A DNA stretch of 64,000 nucleotides from Streptomyces sp. KL109B. Lineage in GTDB: Bacteria > Actinomycetota > Actinomycetes > Streptomycetales > Streptomycetaceae. Shown in pieces: positions 1 through 8,651 of this stretch. The notes beneath the pieces were generated by a model. It searched no databases and had not been told where the DNA came from. It was given only the letters and a program-made list of their open reading frames with translations. The position numbers were made by a program, and so were the translations under genes. Location of the stretch: the NCBI RefSeq assembly GCF_030766935.1, contig NZ_JASERL010000002.1:806001-870000 (forward strand), read 5' to 3'. Numbering within the stretch: the stretch's first letter is position 1; the number at the start of each line of letters is the position of its first letter.

Positions 1-1
1 G

Positions 2-2770
2 GACGGCAACAAGATCACCTACGTCGCCACCGGGCCCCCGCCCGGACACCTCCTGACCTCGGCCCCCACCGCGTCGGCGCCGCTGTCACCGGAGCGGGCG
101 AGAAGCAGACCGAGCCAGCTCCTCTCGGCACACAGACAAGTGGTCCAATTCACTGGCCGTACGCAGGAGTTGGCGGAACTTGAAGCGTGGCGGGAGGGCG
201 CGGACGGCGCCTCGGCGCGGCTCGTCAGCGGTCCCGGCGGGCAGGGCAAGACCCGGCTCGCCGAACACTTCGCCCGGCTGTCGGCGGACGCCGGCTGGCA
301 GGTGCGGTTCGCCCGCCGCACCGGCCCCACGACCGTGGAGGACGGGCCCGGGCCGCAGCCCCGGGACGACGCGGACCGGCTGCTCGTCGTCGTGGACTAC
401 GCCGAGCGGTGGGCCGTCGACGAACTCCTCGCGCTGGTGGGCGGCGTGACGCGCGACGGCTGGCAGCGGGCGCGGCTGCTGTTCCTGGCCAGGCCCGTCG
501 GCCTGTGGTGGCAGGGGCTCGCGCACCGCCTGGAGGACGACTTCGACGTCGACGCGCGGTCGATGCCGCTGCCCCCGCTCGCCGTGTCGACGGACGACCG
601 CCGGGACGCCTTCGTACAGGCCCGCGACTCCTTCGCCGCCGCCCTGGACATACCGGAACCGGCCGCGGCCGAGCTGCCCCCTCCCGAACCCCTGGCGGAT
701 CACGACGCCTACGGCGGCGCGCTCACCATCCACATGTCGGCGCTCGCCGGACTCCTGGCACAGCTCGACGGGGAGACCGCACCACAGGACCCGGGCCTGC
801 TCTCGCAGTACCTGCTGCGGCGCGAACAGGCCCACTGGCAGCAACTGTCCTCTCTTGGCGGCCAGTTGACGGTCGTCGACGCCCCGACGATGGCCCGTAC
901 GGTGTTCACCGCGGCGCTCACCGGACCGCTGAGCCACGACCGGGCCACGGACGCGCTCGGCCGAGTGCGTCTCGCGCAAGAGCCCGCGTCCGCCTCCCGG
1001 ATCCTCGACGCCCACGCGCACTGCTACCCGCCGGAGGACCGGGCCACGGTGCTCGAACCGCTCTACCCGGACCGTCTGGCCGAGGACTTCGTCGCCCTGC
1101 AACTGCCGGGGCACGGGCAGGAACACCCCGCCGACGCCTGGGCGGACGCGGTGCCACTGCGCCTGCTGACCCCCGAACCGGACGGCGCCCCGCACGACCC
1201 GTACGGTCCGCACGCGGTCACGGTCCTGATCGAGACCGCGGCCCGCTGGGAGCACGTCGCCACGCGCCAGCTGTACCCGCTCCTGCGCGAGCACCCGCAC
1301 CTCGCCCTGCGGGCCGGCAGCGCCGCCCTGCTCCATCTCGCCGGATTCCCCGGCCTCGACCCACGGGTGATCGAGGCCGTGGCGGAGCAGTTCGTCCCGG
1401 CCGACGTAGGTCTCGCGACCGCGTCCGCGGTCTGGTCGAAGCTGCTGACCGACCACAGAGTGGCCACCAGCGGCGCCGAGGAACGGGCCGACCTGCACAC
1501 GGACCTCGGCACCCGCCAAGGCCACGCGGGCCTGCACACGCAGAGCGTGGAAACGCTCCAACACGCCGTGGACAGCTACCAGGAGCTACCCGCTCCGCAC
1601 CGTCGTGAGACGCGCAACAGCCACGCCTGGGCCCTCCTCAACCTGGGCATCGCGCACCTGCACCAGGGCTCGTACGCACTGGCCGCGCCCACACTCCTGA
1701 AGGCGATCAGGATGTGGCAGGAGCTGATCTCACCGGACACCGCACTCCTCCCCGGCCTCCCCACCGGCCTGGCCACCGCCCTCGACCGGATGTCGATCGC
1801 CCTCGCCCACCTGGGCCGCCCACGGGAAGCGCTGGACGGCTCACGGAAGTCGGTCGAGGCGTGGCGCCGCATGGGCGACAGTCACGAGGCGCGCGCCGGG
1901 CTCGGCCGTGCGCTGCTGAACCTCGGCAATCGGTACGCGGCCGACAGGCCTGGCAGCGCCAAGGCCATGAAGGCCACTCAGGAGAGCGTCTCGATCTTCC
2001 ACGAACTCACGGAGAAGTGGCCGCATCTGTACCTCCCCGATCTGGCCCGAGCCCTGGGCAACAACGCGGACGACCTCCGGAATGCCGGAAGATCCGAGCA
2101 GGCATCAAGAATCCTTGACGAGTCCGTGGAGATGTACCGCCGGCTGAACGAGACCAACCCGGCGGCCTACTCGCTCTACTACGTGCAGTCATTGCTGAAC
2201 CTGGGTGCATTCCACATGGAGGCCGAGCGCTTCGCGCAGGGGCACGACGCGGCCCTTGAGGCCGTCTCCGCGCTGGCCGGAGAGTCGGTGGAGTACTCCC
2301 CCGCACACCGCACGATGCACACCGGCGCCCTCGCCCGCCTCGTGATCTGCCTGTGCCGTCTCGGCCGGGCCGACGCGGCGGCGGACCGGGCCGGTGAGAC
2401 CGCCGCGGTGGTCCGCTCCGGCGCCCTCACCACCTCGCTTCCGCTGCTCACCACCGTCGCGGGAGCCCTGGGACTGGCCACCGTCGAGCTCGCCTCGGCG
2501 CAGCGTCACGAGGCGCGGCTCCTCGCGAACGCCGGCTGGTCGATCCTCAGGCCCTTCGCGGGGGAAGCCTCGCTGGCCCCACTCGTGCGTTCGATGGAGA
2601 GCCTGGTCACCTTCACCCGGGACCCCGGGTTCTACCCCGCGCTGGCCGCCATGGACGTCATGGACGCCATGGACATCGAATCCCTCCACCCGGGGGCACC
2701 GACGGCACCAGCCGCCCTGCCCAAGGAGAACCGCCGCCCCAAGCAGCGCCGCCGCGGCAGACGCCGCTGA
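2..2770 (+). CDS. STAND (NLR-like) ATPase with TPR repeats, 5' end outside window
   Basis: The reading frame is open to the left edge, so the true start lies outside; 922 codons are visible. The frame passes through residues reading DGNKITYVATGPPPG, then a linker and the typical VQFTGR lead-in of actinobacterial STAND ATPases. Walker A is GPGGQGKT (Lys near visible residue 83) and the Walker B-like strand is LLVVVDYAE. The second half has amphipathic helix pairs of TPR type (for example ALLNLGIAHLHQGSYALA), followed by a basic tail rich in R and K. Family knowledge: such proteins act as ATP-dependent sensor scaffolds that recruit an effector. It converges on the small gene at 2831-3265, whose C-terminus carries a similar GDGN motif, so the two may be receptor and effector. 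ATPase fold is secure; immune role is inference. Confidence 0.85.
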   Translation, partial: DGNKITYVATGPPPGHLLTSAPTASAPLSPERARSRPSQLLSAHRQVVQFTGRTQELAELEAWREGADGASARLVSGPGGQGKTRLAEHFARLSADAGWQVRFARRTGPTTVEDGPGPQPRDDADRLLVVVDYAERWAVDELLALVGGVTRDGWQRARLLFLARPVGLWWQGLAHRLEDDFDVDARSMPLPPLAVSTDDRRDAFVQARDSFAAALDIPEPAAAELPPPEPLADHDAYGGALTIHMSALAGLLAQLDGETAPQDPGLLSQYLLRREQAHWQQLSSLGGQLTVVDAPTMARTVFTAALTGPLSHDRATDALGRVRLAQEPASASRILDAHAHCYPPEDRATVLEPLYPDRLAEDFVALQLPGHGQEHPADAWADAVPLRLLTPEPDGAPHDPYGPHAVTVLIETAARWEHVATRQLYPLLREHPHLALRAGSAALLHLAGFPGLDPRVIEAVAEQFVPADVGLATASAVWSKLLTDHRVATSGAEERADLHTDLGTRQGHAGLHTQSVETLQHAVDSYQELPAPHRRETRNSHAWALLNLGIAHLHQGSYALAAPTLLKAIRMWQELISPDTALLPGLPTGLATALDRMSIALAHLGRPREALDGSRKSVEAWRRMGDSHEARAGLGRALLNLGNRYAADRPGSAKAMKATQESVSIFHELTEKWPHLYLPDLARALGNNADDLRNAGRSEQASRILDESVEMYRRLNETNPAAYSLYYVQSLLNLGAFHMEAERFAQGHDAALEAVSALAGESVEYSPAHRTMHTGALARLVICLCRLGRADAAADRAGETAAVVRSGALTTSLPLLTTVAGALGLATVELASAQRHEARLLANAGWSILRPFAGEASLAPLVRSMESLVTFTRDPGFYPALAAMDVMDAMDIESLHPGAPTAPAALPKENRRPKQRRRGRRR

Positions 2771-2830
2771 CTCCGCACGGACATCCGGCGCCGCACGCGC
2801 CACCGGCGCCGACGCCGACGCCGGATGCGC

Positions 2831-3265
2831 TCAACCCGCCTGCCCCTCAACCGTGTTGCCGTCTCCCGTCACAGCCGTACCGATCGACTGCGCGGCGATC
2901 GACCGGGGGCCCGAAGCCGTGACCGCGACCGGCGCCGCCGACAGCATCGCGGCGACTTCGCGGGCGAGGTCGGCGTCCTCGCGCAGGGCGCGCTTCAGCT
3001 GCTGGCGCAGCGCCGCGAGCGCGTCCTCGTCCCCGTCGCCCTCGGCGACGTCCCGTACGGCCGCCTCCAGAGCCGCCCGGCCTTCGGCGTCCCGTCGATG
3101 CCAGATCCGCTGGAGCACCCGGCGGCCAAGCCCCGCGGTGGCGTTGGCGGTGGCATCCACGGCGATGCCCTCGACGCGGGTGAGGAACGCGGTGCCGTAG
3201 GCCGTCGCCGCGGTCGCCACATACGGCCCGGCCTGCTGCACCAACTCGCCGATCTCTACGCCCAT
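2831..3265 (-). CDS. Small helical protein with C-terminal amyloid-like motif (Bell/HeLo-like effector candidate)
   Basis: 144 residues from an ATG at 3265, preceded by a GGTGGG ribosome site; a longer frame upstream looks non-coding. The N-terminus (IGELVQQAGPYVATAATAYG) is a hydrophobic amphipathic helix, followed by further charged helices that could form a small bundle. The last 20 or so residues change character to IGTAVTGDGNTVEGQ, a short polar, Gly/Asn-rich segment. Bacterial Bell-domain effectors, relatives of fungal HeLo pore-formers, have this layout: membrane-active helical bundle first, amyloid signalling motif last. The neighbouring STAND ATPase carries a related DGN(K/T)(I/V) stretch near its N-terminus. 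The genes converge rather than form an operon. Effector assignment is inference; a plain hypothetical protein remains possible. Confidence 0.65.
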   Translation of the reverse strand: MGVEIGELVQQAGPYVATAATAYGTAFLTRVEGIAVDATANATAGLGRRVLQRIWHRRDAEGRAALEAAVRDVAEGDGDEDALAALRQQLKRALREDADLAREVAAMLSAAPVAVTASGPRSIAAQSIGTAVTGDGNTVEGQAG

Positions 3266-3566
3266 TTCGGCCCACCCATCCCAATCGACGGCCTTCGACG
3301 AACATCGACGAACGTCGACGCCCCCTCCAGCCTCACACAGGTGCCGCTCGCGGTCCGGGTATCGACCCAAGCAGTCGGCCCATTCCCCTACTCAGGGCGG
3401 CCGGGGCAACGGTCCCATCGCCGCCCCGGCCGACTCGACGACCGCTTTGGGGCGAGGGGCGAAACGGTCGTCGTGTGCGGGAGTCGCCGCCGGAAACCGA
3501 AAGGTTGCCGCCCGCCCGGAAAAAGCTCAGGGCCCCCGCGCGCACCACCCCGCCCCGCTTGACATC
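3266..3566. promoter_or_regulatory. Divergent intergenic region with two stem-loops upstream of nadE
   Basis: No gene is visible here. One inverted repeat has perfect 9-base arms GGCCGGGGC/GCCCCGGCC at 3399-3407 and 3423-3431. A second has 8-base arms GACGACCG/CGGTCGTC at 3437-3444 and 3465-3472. They lie side by side between the promoters of the small effector-like gene and nadE. They could be regulatory RNA structures in the nadE leader or a bidirectional terminator; no run of T follows either. Confidence 0.35.
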
Positions 3567-5621
3567 ATGGAGTACGTGAACTTCCGGTCGATCTACAGTC
3601 ACGGTTTCGCGCGGATCGCCGCGTGCACCGGCCACGCCGCCATCGCCGACCCGCGCGCCAACGCGGAGGCCGTCCTGCGACAGGGACGGAGCTGCGCCGA
3701 GGACGGAGTCGCCGTCGCGCTCTTCCCCGAGATGGGGCTGTGCGGCTACTCCATCGAGGACCTCGTCCTCCAGGACCCGGTGCTCGACGAGGTGGAGGAG
3801 GCGCTCGCCGACATCGTCACCGGGTCGAACGACCTGCTCACGGTCCTCGTCGTCGGCGCCCCGCTGCGGCACCGCAACCGCATCTACAACTGCGCCGTGA
3901 CCGTGCACCGCGGCCGGATCCTCGGCGTGGCCCCGAAGTCGTACCTCCCCACCTACCGGGAGTTCTACGAGAAGCGGCAGATCGCGGCGGGCGACGACGA
4001 GCGCGGGGGAACCATCCGGATCGCCGGCGCCGACATCCCCTTCGGCACGGACCTCCTCTTCGCCGCCGAGGACGTGCCCGGGCTCGTCCTGCACACCGAG
4101 GTGTGCGAGGACATGTGGGTGCCGGTGCCGCCGAGCGCGGAGGCGGCCCTCGCGGGCGCGACCGTCCTCCTCAACCTCTCCGGCAGCCCCATCACCGTCG
4201 GTCGCGCCGAGGACCGCAAGCTGCTGTGCCGTTCGGCGTCCGCCCGCTGCCTGGCCGCCTATGTGTACGCGGCGGCCGGAGCGGGAGAGTCGACGACCGA
4301 CCTCTCCTGGGACGGTCAGACCATGATCTACGAGAACGGGGCGCTGCTCGCCGAGACCGAGCGCTTCCCGTTGGGCGACCAGTACGCCGTCGCCGACGTC
4401 GACCTCGACCTGCTGCGCCAGGAGCGCCAGCGCATGGGCACGTTCGACGACAACCGGCGTACGCATGCCGCGCGGACCGGCGAGTTCCGGCGGGTCGGGT
4501 TCACCCTCAACCCGCCCACCGCCTCCGACCTGGGACTTCGGCGTCGTGTCGAGCGTTTTCCGTTCGTTCCGGCGGACGCCGAGCGGCTCGCCCAGGACTG
4601 CTACGAGGCGTACAACATCCAGGTGTCGGGGCTCGTACAGCGGCTCGGAGCGATCGGCGGCCCGAAGATCGTCATCGGTGTCTCCGGCGGCCTGGACTCG
4701 ACGCACGCCTTGATCGTCGCCGCGCGGGCGATGGACCGGGCGGGGCGGCCGCGCAGCGACATCCTCGCGTTCACCATGCCGGGCTTCGCGACCGGTGAGC
4801 ACACCAAGGGCAACGCCCACGCGCTGATGAAGGCGCTCGGTGTCACCGCCGCCGAGCTGGACATCACCGACACCGCGCGCCTGATGCTGAAGGAGATGGG
4901 GCACCCCTTCGGGGAGGGCGAGCCGGTCTACGACGTCACCTTCGAGAACGTCCAGGCGGGCCTGCGCACCGACTACCTGTTCCGCCTCGCCAACCAGCGC
5001 GGCGGCATCGTCCTCGGCACCGGTGACCTGTCCGAGCTGGCGCTCGGCTGGTGCACGTACGGCGTCGGCGACCAGATGAGCCACTACAACGTCAACGGCG
5101 GCGTGCCGAAGACGCTCATCCAGCACCTGATCCGGTGGGTGGTGAGCAGTGATCAGTTCGGGGACGAGGCCGGGAAGATCCTCACCGCGATCCTCGACAC
5201 GGAGATCAGCCCGGAGCTGGTCCCGGGCGAGGAGTTGCAGTCGACGGAGTCGAAGATCGGCCCGTACGCGCTGCACGACTTCACGCTCTTCCACGTGCTG
5301 CGGCACGGCTTCCGCCCCTCGAAGATCGCGTTCCTGGCGTGGCACGCGTGGCGCGACGTGGAGTCGGGGGCCTGGCCGCCCGGCTTCCCGGAGGCGGAGC
5401 GGAAGGCCTACGACCTGGCGGAGATCAGGCACTGGCTGGAGTACTTCTGCCGGCGGTTCTTCCAGTTCGCCCAGTTCAAGCGGTCCGCGATGCCGAACGG
5501 GCCGAAGGTGTCGGCCGGCGGTTCGCTGTCGCCGCGCGGCGACTGGCGCGCCCCGTCGGACAGCAACGCGCGGGTGTGGCTGCGGGACCTGGAGCGGTGG
5601 GAGTGGCCCGAGGGGGTGTAG
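3567..5621 (+). CDS. nadE: Glutamine-dependent NAD+ synthetase
   Basis: Makes NAD+ from deamido-NAD+ and ATP, using ammonia released from glutamine by its own N-terminal glutaminase. 684 residues, close to the roughly 680 of the mycobacterial enzyme. The N-terminal carbon-nitrogen hydrolase domain shows the Glu-Lys-Cys triad: E55 in LFPEMG, K124 in PKSYLP and C180 in EVCEDMW. The C-terminal synthetase domain has the PP-loop SGGLDST near residues 373-379, for AMP transfer. The start is ATG at 3567; a GTG at 3576 within [10 protein letters not shown] is an alternative that would remove three residues. It is monocistronic, with stem-loops upstream. Confidence 0.96.
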   Translation: MEYVNFRSIYSHGFARIAACTGHAAIADPRANAEAVLRQGRSCAEDGVAVALFPEMGLCGYSIEDLVLQDPVLDEVEEALADIVTGSNDLLTVLVVGAPLRHRNRIYNCAVTVHRGRILGVAPKSYLPTYREFYEKRQIAAGDDERGGTIRIAGADIPFGTDLLFAAEDVPGLVLHTEVCEDMWVPVPPSAEAALAGATVLLNLSGSPITVGRAEDRKLLCRSASARCLAAYVYAAAGAGESTTDLSWDGQTMIYENGALLAETERFPLGDQYAVADVDLDLLRQERQRMGTFDDNRRTHAARTGEFRRVGFTLNPPTASDLGLRRRVERFPFVPADAERLAQDCYEAYNIQVSGLVQRLGAIGGPKIVIGVSGGLDSTHALIVAARAMDRAGRPRSDILAFTMPGFATGEHTKGNAHALMKALGVTAAELDITDTARLMLKEMGHPFGEGEPVYDVTFENVQAGLRTDYLFRLANQRGGIVLGTGDLSELALGWCTYGVGDQMSHYNVNGGVPKTLIQHLIRWVVSSDQFGDEAGKILTAILDTEISPELVPGEELQSTESKIGPYALHDFTLFHVLRHGFRPSKIAFLAWHAWRDVESGAWPPGFPEAERKAYDLAEIRHWLEYFCRRFFQFAQFKRSAMPNGPKVSAGGSLSPRGDWRAPSDSNARVWLRDLERWEWPEGV

Positions 5622-5693
5622 GCGCCGAGCGGTGGCGGACCGGCGGACGGGGCGCCATTGCCCCTGCTGGGGCCCCTGAAGCAGGCTGATGCC

Positions 5694-6686
5694 ATGAGTG
5701 ACGACACCAGCACCACCACCAGCACCAGCACCGCGACCGCTGCCACCACCATGAAAGCCATCCGGCAGGACACCCTCGGGGGGCCGGAAGTGCTCCAGGA
5801 GGTCGAGGTGGCGCGGCCGAAGCCGGGCATCGGGCAGATCGTGGTCGCCGTGCACGCGGCGGGCCTGAACCCGACCGACTACAAGCACCGCGCCTTCGGG
5901 CTCTTCCTCGGTCGGCCGCCGTTCGTGCTGGGCTGGGACGTGTCCGGGGTCGTCGAGGCGGTGGGGCTCGGCGTCTCGCTCTTCGAGCCGGGCGACGAGG
6001 TGTTCGGCATGCTGCCGTATCCGCACGGGGCCGGTTCGCACGCGGAGTACGTGGCCGGACCCGCCCGCGCCTTCGTGCCGAGGCCGGAGGGCCTCGGGCA
6101 CGTCGAGGCGGGCGCGCTGCCGCTAGTCGGGCTCACCGCCTGGCAGGCGCTGATCGACACCGCCCGACTGGAGCCGGGGCAGCGGGTGTTGGTGCAGGCT
6201 GCGGCGGGTGGCGTGGGACATGTGGCGGTGCAGATCGCCAAGGCGCGCGGCGCGTACGTCATCGGGACGGCGTCGGCCGCCAAGCACGAGTTCGTCCGGG
6301 GTCTGGGCGCCGACGAGGTCGTCGACTACCGCGCCGTCGATGTCGCGGCGGAGGTACGTGATGTCGACGTCGTGCTCGACACGCTCGGCGGGCAGGAGCG
6401 GCTGCGCTCGCTTGAGGTGCTGAAGCCGGGTGGTGTGCTCGTCTCGCTGCTGCCCGTGGAGTTCGACGAAGTCACGGCGCGTGCGCGGGAGTTGGGGGTG
6501 CAGGCCGTCGCGATGCTCGTCGAGCACGATCAGGCGGGGATGCGGGCGGTCGCCGATCTCGTCCGGTCCGGGAAGCTCGCGGTGCATGTGTCGGGTACGT
6601 ATCCGCTGGCCGAGGCCGCGAAGGCGCACGCGGAGGGCGACACGGGGCGGGTGACGGGGAAGCTGGTGCTCACGGTGCGGCCGTAG
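5694..6686 (+). CDS. NADP-dependent quinone oxidoreductase-like MDR protein
   Basis: 330 residues. The body is a medium-chain dehydrogenase/reductase of the zinc-free quinone oxidoreductase type: a GroES-like N-terminal domain (GLNPTDYKHR), then a Rossmann domain with AAAGGVGHVAVQIAK. No zinc ligand cluster is seen. It probably reduces quinones or enones with NADPH. The first 19 residues are a Ser/Thr/Ala-rich leader (DDTSTTTSTSTATAATT); the conserved part begins at a second ATG at 5751, which could be the true start. The 3' end overlaps the convergent TetR gene by 17 bases. Confidence 0.88.
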   Translation: MSDDTSTTTSTSTATAATTMKAIRQDTLGGPEVLQEVEVARPKPGIGQIVVAVHAAGLNPTDYKHRAFGLFLGRPPFVLGWDVSGVVEAVGLGVSLFEPGDEVFGMLPYPHGAGSHAEYVAGPARAFVPRPEGLGHVEAGALPLVGLTAWQALIDTARLEPGQRVLVQAAAGGVGHVAVQIAKARGAYVIGTASAAKHEFVRGLGADEVVDYRAVDVAAEVRDVDVVLDTLGGQERLRSLEVLKPGGVLVSLLPVEFDEVTARARELGVQAVAMLVEHDQAGMRAVADLVRSGKLAVHVSGTYPLAEAAKAHAEGDTGRVTGKLVLTVRP

Positions 6687-7290
6687 CCGGGGCATTCTCC
6701 GGGGGCGCGCCCAGCACCGTCAGCGTCGCGCGGATGGTCGCGAGGAGGGTGCGGCGGTCCTGGACGCGGCTCAGGACCCGCAGGCCGTAGTACGCGCTCT
6801 GCGCCTGGCGGGCCAGGGCGCGCGTGTCGATGTCCGTGCGGAACTCGCCCGCGTCCTGGCCCGCCGCCACGACCTCGCGGATCGCGCCCTCGACCCGTTC
6901 GAAGGTGCGGCGCACCACCTGCCTGACGTCGGGGTCGTGGGCCGCCGCCTCGATCGCGGCGTTGATGGCGAAGCAGCCGTGCCGGTCCGCCTCCGTGGCC
7001 GCGAGGTCGGTGTCGACGGCGTGCACCATCAGGGCGCGCAGCCGCTTGGCGGCAGGGCCCGGTCCGGCGAGGATCTCCATCTGTTCGGCGGTGGCGGTCG
7101 CGTGGTAGCGCTCCAGGGCGCGCAGGTACAACTGCCGTTTGCCGCCGAAGGAGTTGTAGAGGCTGGACGGGCCGAGGCCGGTGCTGTCGCACAGGTCGCG
7201 CGTGGACGTGCCCTCGTACCCGTGCCGCCAGAACGTGTCCATCGCCGCGCCGATGACCCGCTCCTCGTCGAACTGCCGTGGCCTCGCCAT
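6670..7290 (-). CDS. TetR-family repressor next to an MFS efflux gene
   Basis: 206 residues from ATG 7290 (MARPRQFDEERVI). The N-terminal helix-turn-helix is typical of TetR (GTSTRDLCDSTGLGPSSLYN), followed by an all-helical ligand domain related to the TetR C-terminal family of DNA-binding stress regulators. The gene follows the MFS gene by 10 bases on the same strand, so both are probably cotranscribed. Palindromes sharing a TTGGAG half site lie upstream of the MFS gene and just before this gene, which fits autoregulated efflux induced by a ligand. The ligand is unknown. Confidence 0.9.
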   Translation of the reverse strand: MARPRQFDEERVIGAAMDTFWRHGYEGTSTRDLCDSTGLGPSSLYNSFGGKRQLYLRALERYHATATAEQMEILAGPGPAAKRLRALMVHAVDTDLAATEADRHGCFAINAAIEAAAHDPDVRQVVRRTFERVEGAIREVVAAGQDAGEFRTDIDTRALARQAQSAYYGLRVLSRVQDRRTLLATIRATLTVLGAPPENAPATAAP

Positions 7291-7300
7291 GGTCGTCACA

Positions 7301-8497
7301 CTACGAGTTTTGGAGTGCTGGTACAAAACTCTCGGCGCGACGCTCGCGCCGCTCCATGCGGGCCGCCCACACCACGCCCACCAGGCCCGCCACCGCGAGC
7401 GCCGCGCCCACCCACGCCACGGACGCGTACCCGAGGCCCGCGTCGATCGCGAGCCCGCCGAGCAGCGGGGCGAGGGTGTTGCCGACGTTGAACGCCGAGG
7501 TGTTGGTGGCGCCGACGAGGGTGGGCGCGGCGGGCGCGAGCGTGAACACGCGGGACTGGAGGGCCGGGTTGGTGACGTATCCGGCGACGCCGAGCGCGAA
7601 GACGAGGACGACGACCACGGCCGCCGTGTGCGCGGCCACCGCGAGCAGCGCCGAGACCGCGGCGAGCCCGGCGAGCCCCCAGCCGAGCGTGGCCAGCGGG
7701 GCGGCGTGCGCGGTGCGGCCGCCGATGACGAGGCCGAGCAGTCCGCCCGCGCCGAAGAGGGCGAGCAGCGCGGGCACCCAGGCGTCGCGGATTCCGGTGA
7801 CGTCGGTGAGCAGGGAAGCCAGGTAGCTGAAGGTCACGATGACCGCGCCGAAGGTGAGGGCGGTGATGGCGTAGGAGAGCCAGAGGGCGGGGCGGGCCAT
7901 GGCGCGCAGCTCGGCCCGGACGGAGCGGTCGCCGTCTGTGTCCTGTGCGCCGCCGTCGACCGGGACCGTGAGCAGCGTGCAGATCAGGCTGACGACGGTC
8001 GCGGCGGCCACCGCCCAGAACGCGGCGCGCCAGTCGGCGTGCTGGCTGAGGACGGTTCCGGCGGGGACGCCCACGATCGTGGCGAGGGTGAGGCCGCCCG
8101 CGACGACGGCGACCGCGCGGCTCTTGGCGCTCGCGGGGACGAGGGCGACGGCGGTGGCCACGGCGACGGCCCAGAACCCGGCGTACGCGAGGGCGCCGAT
8201 CACCCGGGTCGCGAAGAGCAGGCCGTAGCCGGGGGCGAGCGCGCCCACGATGTGCGCGGCGACGAAGACGGCTTGCAGGCCGACGAGCGTGGTGCGGCGC
8301 GGCAGTCGCAGCGTCGCCACGGCGAGCAGCGGCGCCCCGACGACCATGCCGAGCGCGAACGCCGAGATGAGCAGTCCCGCGTCGGGGATGGAGACGCCCA
8401 GGTCGGCGGCCATGCCCGGGAGCAGCCCGGAGAGCATGAACTCGGATGTGCCCTGCGTGAAGATGCCGAGGCCCAGGACGTAGACGGCGAGTGGCAC
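7301..8497 (-). CDS. MFS drug efflux transporter (Cmx/CmrA chloramphenicol-exporter-like)
   Basis: 398 residues with 12 predicted membrane segments, of the DHA1 drug:H+ antiporter type. The start MPLAVYVLGLGIFTQGTSEF and the following LSGLLPGMAADLGV resemble the Cmx/CmrA chloramphenicol exporters of actinomycetes, and the motif C-like GVPAGTVLSQHADWRAAF is present. Substrate is not proven by sequence; sugar-efflux relatives look similar. It is the first gene of a two-gene unit with the TetR repressor. Two strong palindromes in the 100 bases upstream are likely operators. Confidence 0.85.
   Translation of the reverse strand: MPLAVYVLGLGIFTQGTSEFMLSGLLPGMAADLGVSIPDAGLLISAFALGMVVGAPLLAVATLRLPRRTTLVGLQAVFVAAHIVGALAPGYGLLFATRVIGALAYAGFWAVAVATAVALVPASAKSRAVAVVAGGLTLATIVGVPAGTVLSQHADWRAAFWAVAAATVVSLICTLLTVPVDGGAQDTDGDRSVRAELRAMARPALWLSYAITALTFGAVIVTFSYLASLLTDVTGIRDAWVPALLALFGAGGLLGLVIGGRTAHAAPLATLGWGLAGLAAVSALLAVAAHTAAVVVVLVFALGVAGYVTNPALQSRVFTLAPAAPTLVGATNTSAFNVGNTLAPLLGGLAIDAGLGYASVAWVGAALAVAGLVGVVWAARMERRERRAESFVPALQNS
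7305..7331. promoter_or_regulatory. Inverted repeat before tetR, third operator candidate
   Basis: Arms GAGTTTTG (7305-7312) and CAAAACTC (7324-7331) are perfect complements with an 11-base spacer. The left part (GTTTTGGAG) matches the half site in the palindrome at 8536-8554. It overlaps the stop region of the MFS gene and precedes the repressor start by about 15 bases, so it could tune repressor synthesis. Confidence 0.5.
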
Positions 8498-8538
8498 GGG
8501 TTCCCTCCCTCAAGTTGTGGGCGCGCGCTCCCACGTTT

Positions 8539-8554
8539 TGGAGCGGACGCTCCA
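8539..8554. promoter_or_regulatory. TetR operator candidate 1 upstream of MFS gene
   Basis: TGGAGCG-GA-CGCTCCA is a perfect inverted repeat with 7-base arms and a 2-base spacer, 42 bases upstream of the MFS start. It shares the core GGAGCG..CGCTCC with the larger palindrome at 8582-8607. Confidence 0.65.
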
Positions 8555-8581
8555 TAACGAACGCCGGGCGAGACGCTAGCA

Positions 8582-8607
8582 CGTTCTGGAGCGACCGCTC
8601 CAGAACG
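8582..8607. promoter_or_regulatory. TetR operator candidate 2, perfect 12-base arms
   Basis: Arms CGTTCTGGAGCG and CGCTCCAGAACG are perfect complements around a 2-base centre. It lies between the divergent MFS and mmuM genes, about 45 bases upstream of mmuM, and has the length and spacing of TetR-family operators. Confidence 0.7.
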
Positions 8608-8651
8608 GCAGGGCGCACGCCCGCCGGGCGTCGTCGGCTACCGTCGGCCCC

